Source: Microbacteriaceae bacterium PS02343 (GTDB lineage Bacteria; Actinomycetota; Actinomycetes; Actinomycetales; Microbacteriaceae). From it: DNA of 39,084 nucleotides. Position numbers and translations under genes: made by a program. Shown in pieces: positions 37,427 to 39,084 of the stretch (position 1 is the first letter of the stretch; the number at the start of each line of letters is the position of its first letter). Where the stretch lies: assembly GCA_029959365.1 (NCBI GenBank), contig JASCOA010000018.1, positions 1 to 39,084 of the forward strand, in the 5' to 3' direction. The notes under the pieces are model-generated. The model made no database searches and had not been told where the DNA came from. It saw nothing but the letters and a program-made list of their open reading frames with translations.

Positions 37427-38583
37427 GGCGCGCGCTGCTGCCGCCGCCGCTCAACGAGGCCACGGTGCGGCTCTGGGACCCGCTCTCGCGCGTCGACGCC
37501 AGCTCCATCGTCGGGGCGGGCGCCGTCTGGGCGCTCGGCTACGTCGTCGTGCTCAGCGTCATCAGCGCCGACGAGATCGACGACCCCGTGCTCGCGATCC
37601 TCGGCGTGCTGCTCGCAGCGGCCGCGCTCGGGGTGCTCGTGCACGCCACCAGGCCCGGCGTCTCCTCCGTCTCCGCGCGCAGGCACATCGTCGTCATCAC
37701 GCTCGCCTTCGCGGCTGCGGTGCTCGCCGCCGCCGGCAGCTGGAGCAGCAACAGCTCGCTGCGCGACGACTGGGGCCCCGTGCTGCTCGGCGTGGTCACC
37801 ATGCTGCTCGCCGTGCACCGGCCGCCGCGGGAGCTCGCGTTCTCGGGCGTCGTCGTGGGGGTGCAGTTCGCCTTCGTGGTGCTGCTGCAGGCCGCGACCT
37901 CCGGGGTCGATTACGGGCAGCCGCTGGCGGTGCTCGCCCTGCAGGTCATGGTGCCCGCCATCGCGCTGCCGCTCGGCGGAGCGGCGTTCGGCAGCTCGCT
38001 CATCGCGGCACTGGCGCGCTGGCAGGCCAGCTCGAGCAGCGCCCACCGAGCGGAGGCCGCGGGACTCGACGCGGGCATCGCGCGATCCGTGCAGCAGGGC
38101 CATGTGAGCCTGCTCAACGCCGAGGTCGTGCCGTTCCTCTCCGGCCTGCTCGAGCGCGACGCCGTCGGCCCCGGCGACAGGGTGGCCGCGCAGCGCATCG
38201 CTGACTCCGTGCGCCGCCACCTCCTCGAGGACGCCGACCGCAGCTGGCTCGACGCCCTGCTCGTCGAGTACGGCGGGGCGGCGGTGGACGACCCCGATCG
38301 ACGCAGCTCCGCGGTGCCGGAGGAGGAGCGCGCGGTCGTCCGCGCGCTGATGCGGCTGCTCGTCGAGCAGCCCGAGTACGAGCCCGGCAGCCTGCGCGCC
38401 GTCGTGCTGCCCCACGGCGACGGCTTCGCCGTGCGCTTCACCGCCGTCGCGCACGCCTCCGAGCAGCAGGTGCAGCTCGCTGCAGCGCCCTACCTGGCAG
38501 CGCTGCGCCGAGGCGGCACCGAGGTGCTGCTGGAGCAGGACGCCCCGAGGGTCGCAGTACAGTTGAACCATGGTGGGGACTGA
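37423..38583 (+). CDS. Membrane protein, probable catalytically inactive kinase-like partner
   Basis: A 386-residue protein with about six hydrophobic segments in residues 28-200, followed by a cytoplasmic part of about 185 residues. The layout copies the neighbouring kinase: membrane region, a helical stretch with HVSLLNAEVVPFLSGLLERDAVGPGDRVAAQRIADSVRRHLLE that resembles a dimerisation domain, then an alpha/beta region. No HD phosphoacceptor motif and no N, G1 or G2 box of the ATPase domain is present. I read it as a degenerate kinase or a sensor partner; this is inference from context and helix pattern. It overlaps the kinase gene by 4 bases and the response regulator start by 14. Confidence 0.8.
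   Translation: MRRALLPPPLNEATVRLWDPLSRVDASSIVGAGAVWALGYVVVLSVISADEIDDPVLAILGVLLAAAALGVLVHATRPGVSSVSARRHIVVITLAFAAAVLAAAGSWSSNSSLRDDWGPVLLGVVTMLLAVHRPPRELAFSGVVVGVQFAFVVLLQAATSGVDYGQPLAVLALQVMVPAIALPLGGAAFGSSLIAALARWQASSSSAHRAEAAGLDAGIARSVQQGHVSLLNAEVVPFLSGLLERDAVGPGDRVAAQRIADSVRRHLLEDADRSWLDALLVEYGGAAVDDPDRRSSAVPEEERAVVRALMRLLVEQPEYEPGSLRAVVLPHGDGFAVRFTAVAHASEQQVQLAAAPYLAALRRGGTEVLLEQDAPRVAVQLNHGGD
38558..38563 (+). promoter_or_regulatory. Internal -10 box for the response regulator
   Basis: TACAGT lies inside the end of the preceding gene and ends six bases before ATG 38570, the leaderless geometry seen elsewhere in this window. Confidence 0.5.
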
Positions 38584-39084
38584 CATGAGGACGGCGGAGG
38601 AGGCCGCGCCCGTGACGCTGTCGCTGCTCGACGATCACGAGGTGCTGCTCGACAGCTTCTCCTCCTGGGTCCGCGAGCACGCCGCCGACTTCGACCTCGT
38701 GCTCAGCGCCAGCACCTGGTCGCAGTTCGTGCACAGCGCCGCCTTCCCCACCCAGCTCGTCATCCTCGACTTCCAGCTGCGCGAGCAGGTCTCCATCGAG
38801 GCGCGGGTGCGCACCTGCCGGGCCGCTGGCGCCAAGGTCATCGTGCTCAGCGGGCTCGACTCGCAGGAGGCGCGCGACCGCGCCCTCGACGCCGGTGCCG
38901 CGCTCTTCCTCTCGAAGTCCCTGCCCCTCGCCGAGGTCATGGACTCGGCGCGCCGGCTCATGGGCCGGCCCGGATCCTCACCGTCGCGGCTCGCATCCGT
39001 CGCGGAGGACCAGACCGGGCCGGTGCTGCACCGGCGCCGGCTGAGCCACGGCGCGCCGTCGGCGCGCCCCCGCTACGCCCTCCG
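38570..39084 (+). CDS. Response regulator, NarL/FixJ type (3' end outside the window)
   Basis: At least 171 residues; the frame is open at the window edge. The receiver domain shows the acidic pair in LSLLDDHEV, the phosphoacceptor Asp in LVILDFQLREQ, the switch Ser in VIVLSGLDS and the conserved Lys in LFLSKSLPL. The output domain is not reached; the linker contains HRRRLSHGAPSARPR. With the HisKA_3-type kinase upstream, a LuxR-type HTH output is expected but not seen. Two starts are possible: ATG 38570, six bases after a -10 box, and ATG 38585, with GGGG upstream and the preceding stop two bases before it. Confidence 0.88.
   Translation, partial: MVGTDMRTAEEAAPVTLSLLDDHEVLLDSFSSWVREHAADFDLVLSASTWSQFVHSAAFPTQLVILDFQLREQVSIEARVRTCRAAGAKVIVLSGLDSQEARDRALDAGAALFLSKSLPLAEVMDSARRLMGRPGSSPSRLASVAEDQTGPVLHRRRLSHGAPSARPRYAL

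Overview
The window is high-GC DNA (GC-ending codons nearly throughout) from an actinobacterium, most probably the family Microbacteriaceae. Evidence: Corynebacteriales/Microbacteriaceae-type gene content (Rv2578c-family radical SAM protein, 7Fe ferredoxin FdxA next to DapC, OppA-like lipoproteins with the EPQNPLIPTNTNE signature), TAnnnT -10 boxes placed 6-8 bases before start codons (leaderless mRNAs), and many copies of the word GCGGATGCG, which I associate with this family. No tRNA, rRNA, insertion sequence or CRISPR array was seen; the window looks like ordinary chromosome.

Layout. 1-4.8 kb: end of an unidentified gene, a strong terminator, a small unknown protein, then rmuC, a DEDDh exonuclease and a D-2-hydroxyacid dehydrogenase on the minus strand, then ychF. 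4.8-10.7 kb: a 50-residue acidic protein and a compact locus holding a phosphopantetheinyl transferase, an M1 metallopeptidase and a 1286-residue Pls/PosA-family single-module peptide synthetase with an integral-membrane C-terminal half. This resembles a homopoly(amino acid) synthetase with its degrading peptidase and carrier-activating enzyme. 10.7-15.3 kb: ribA-ribD behind a promoter that looks SigR/SigH-dependent, a paralogue of the first small protein, a multi-pass membrane protein and a PEP mutase/isocitrate lyase-family enzyme. 15.4-17.3 kb: an antibiotic-biosynthesis-monooxygenase-domain membrane protein and a BlaI-M56 regulatory pair with its own operator.

17.3-22.0 kb: a tandem glycine riboswitch followed by gcvT-gcvH-gcvP. 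22.3-28.3 kb: an oligopeptide/dipeptide ABC transporter operon (binding protein, two permeases, fused double ATPase, PH-like membrane protein). The binding protein is the most unusual item: its family C-terminal third sits between the lipoprotein signal and the family N-terminal segment, so it is circularly permuted relative to its relatives. 28.4-35.0 kb: a CPBP membrane protein and typA transcribed divergently from interlocked promoters, a lipoprotein, a membrane protein, fdxA-dapC, and gltA.

35.0-39.1 kb: an Rv2578c-family radical SAM gene under a perfect actinobacterial SOS box, then a two-component operon made of a NarL-type histidine kinase, a second membrane protein that looks like a catalytically dead kinase, and a response regulator cut by the window edge.
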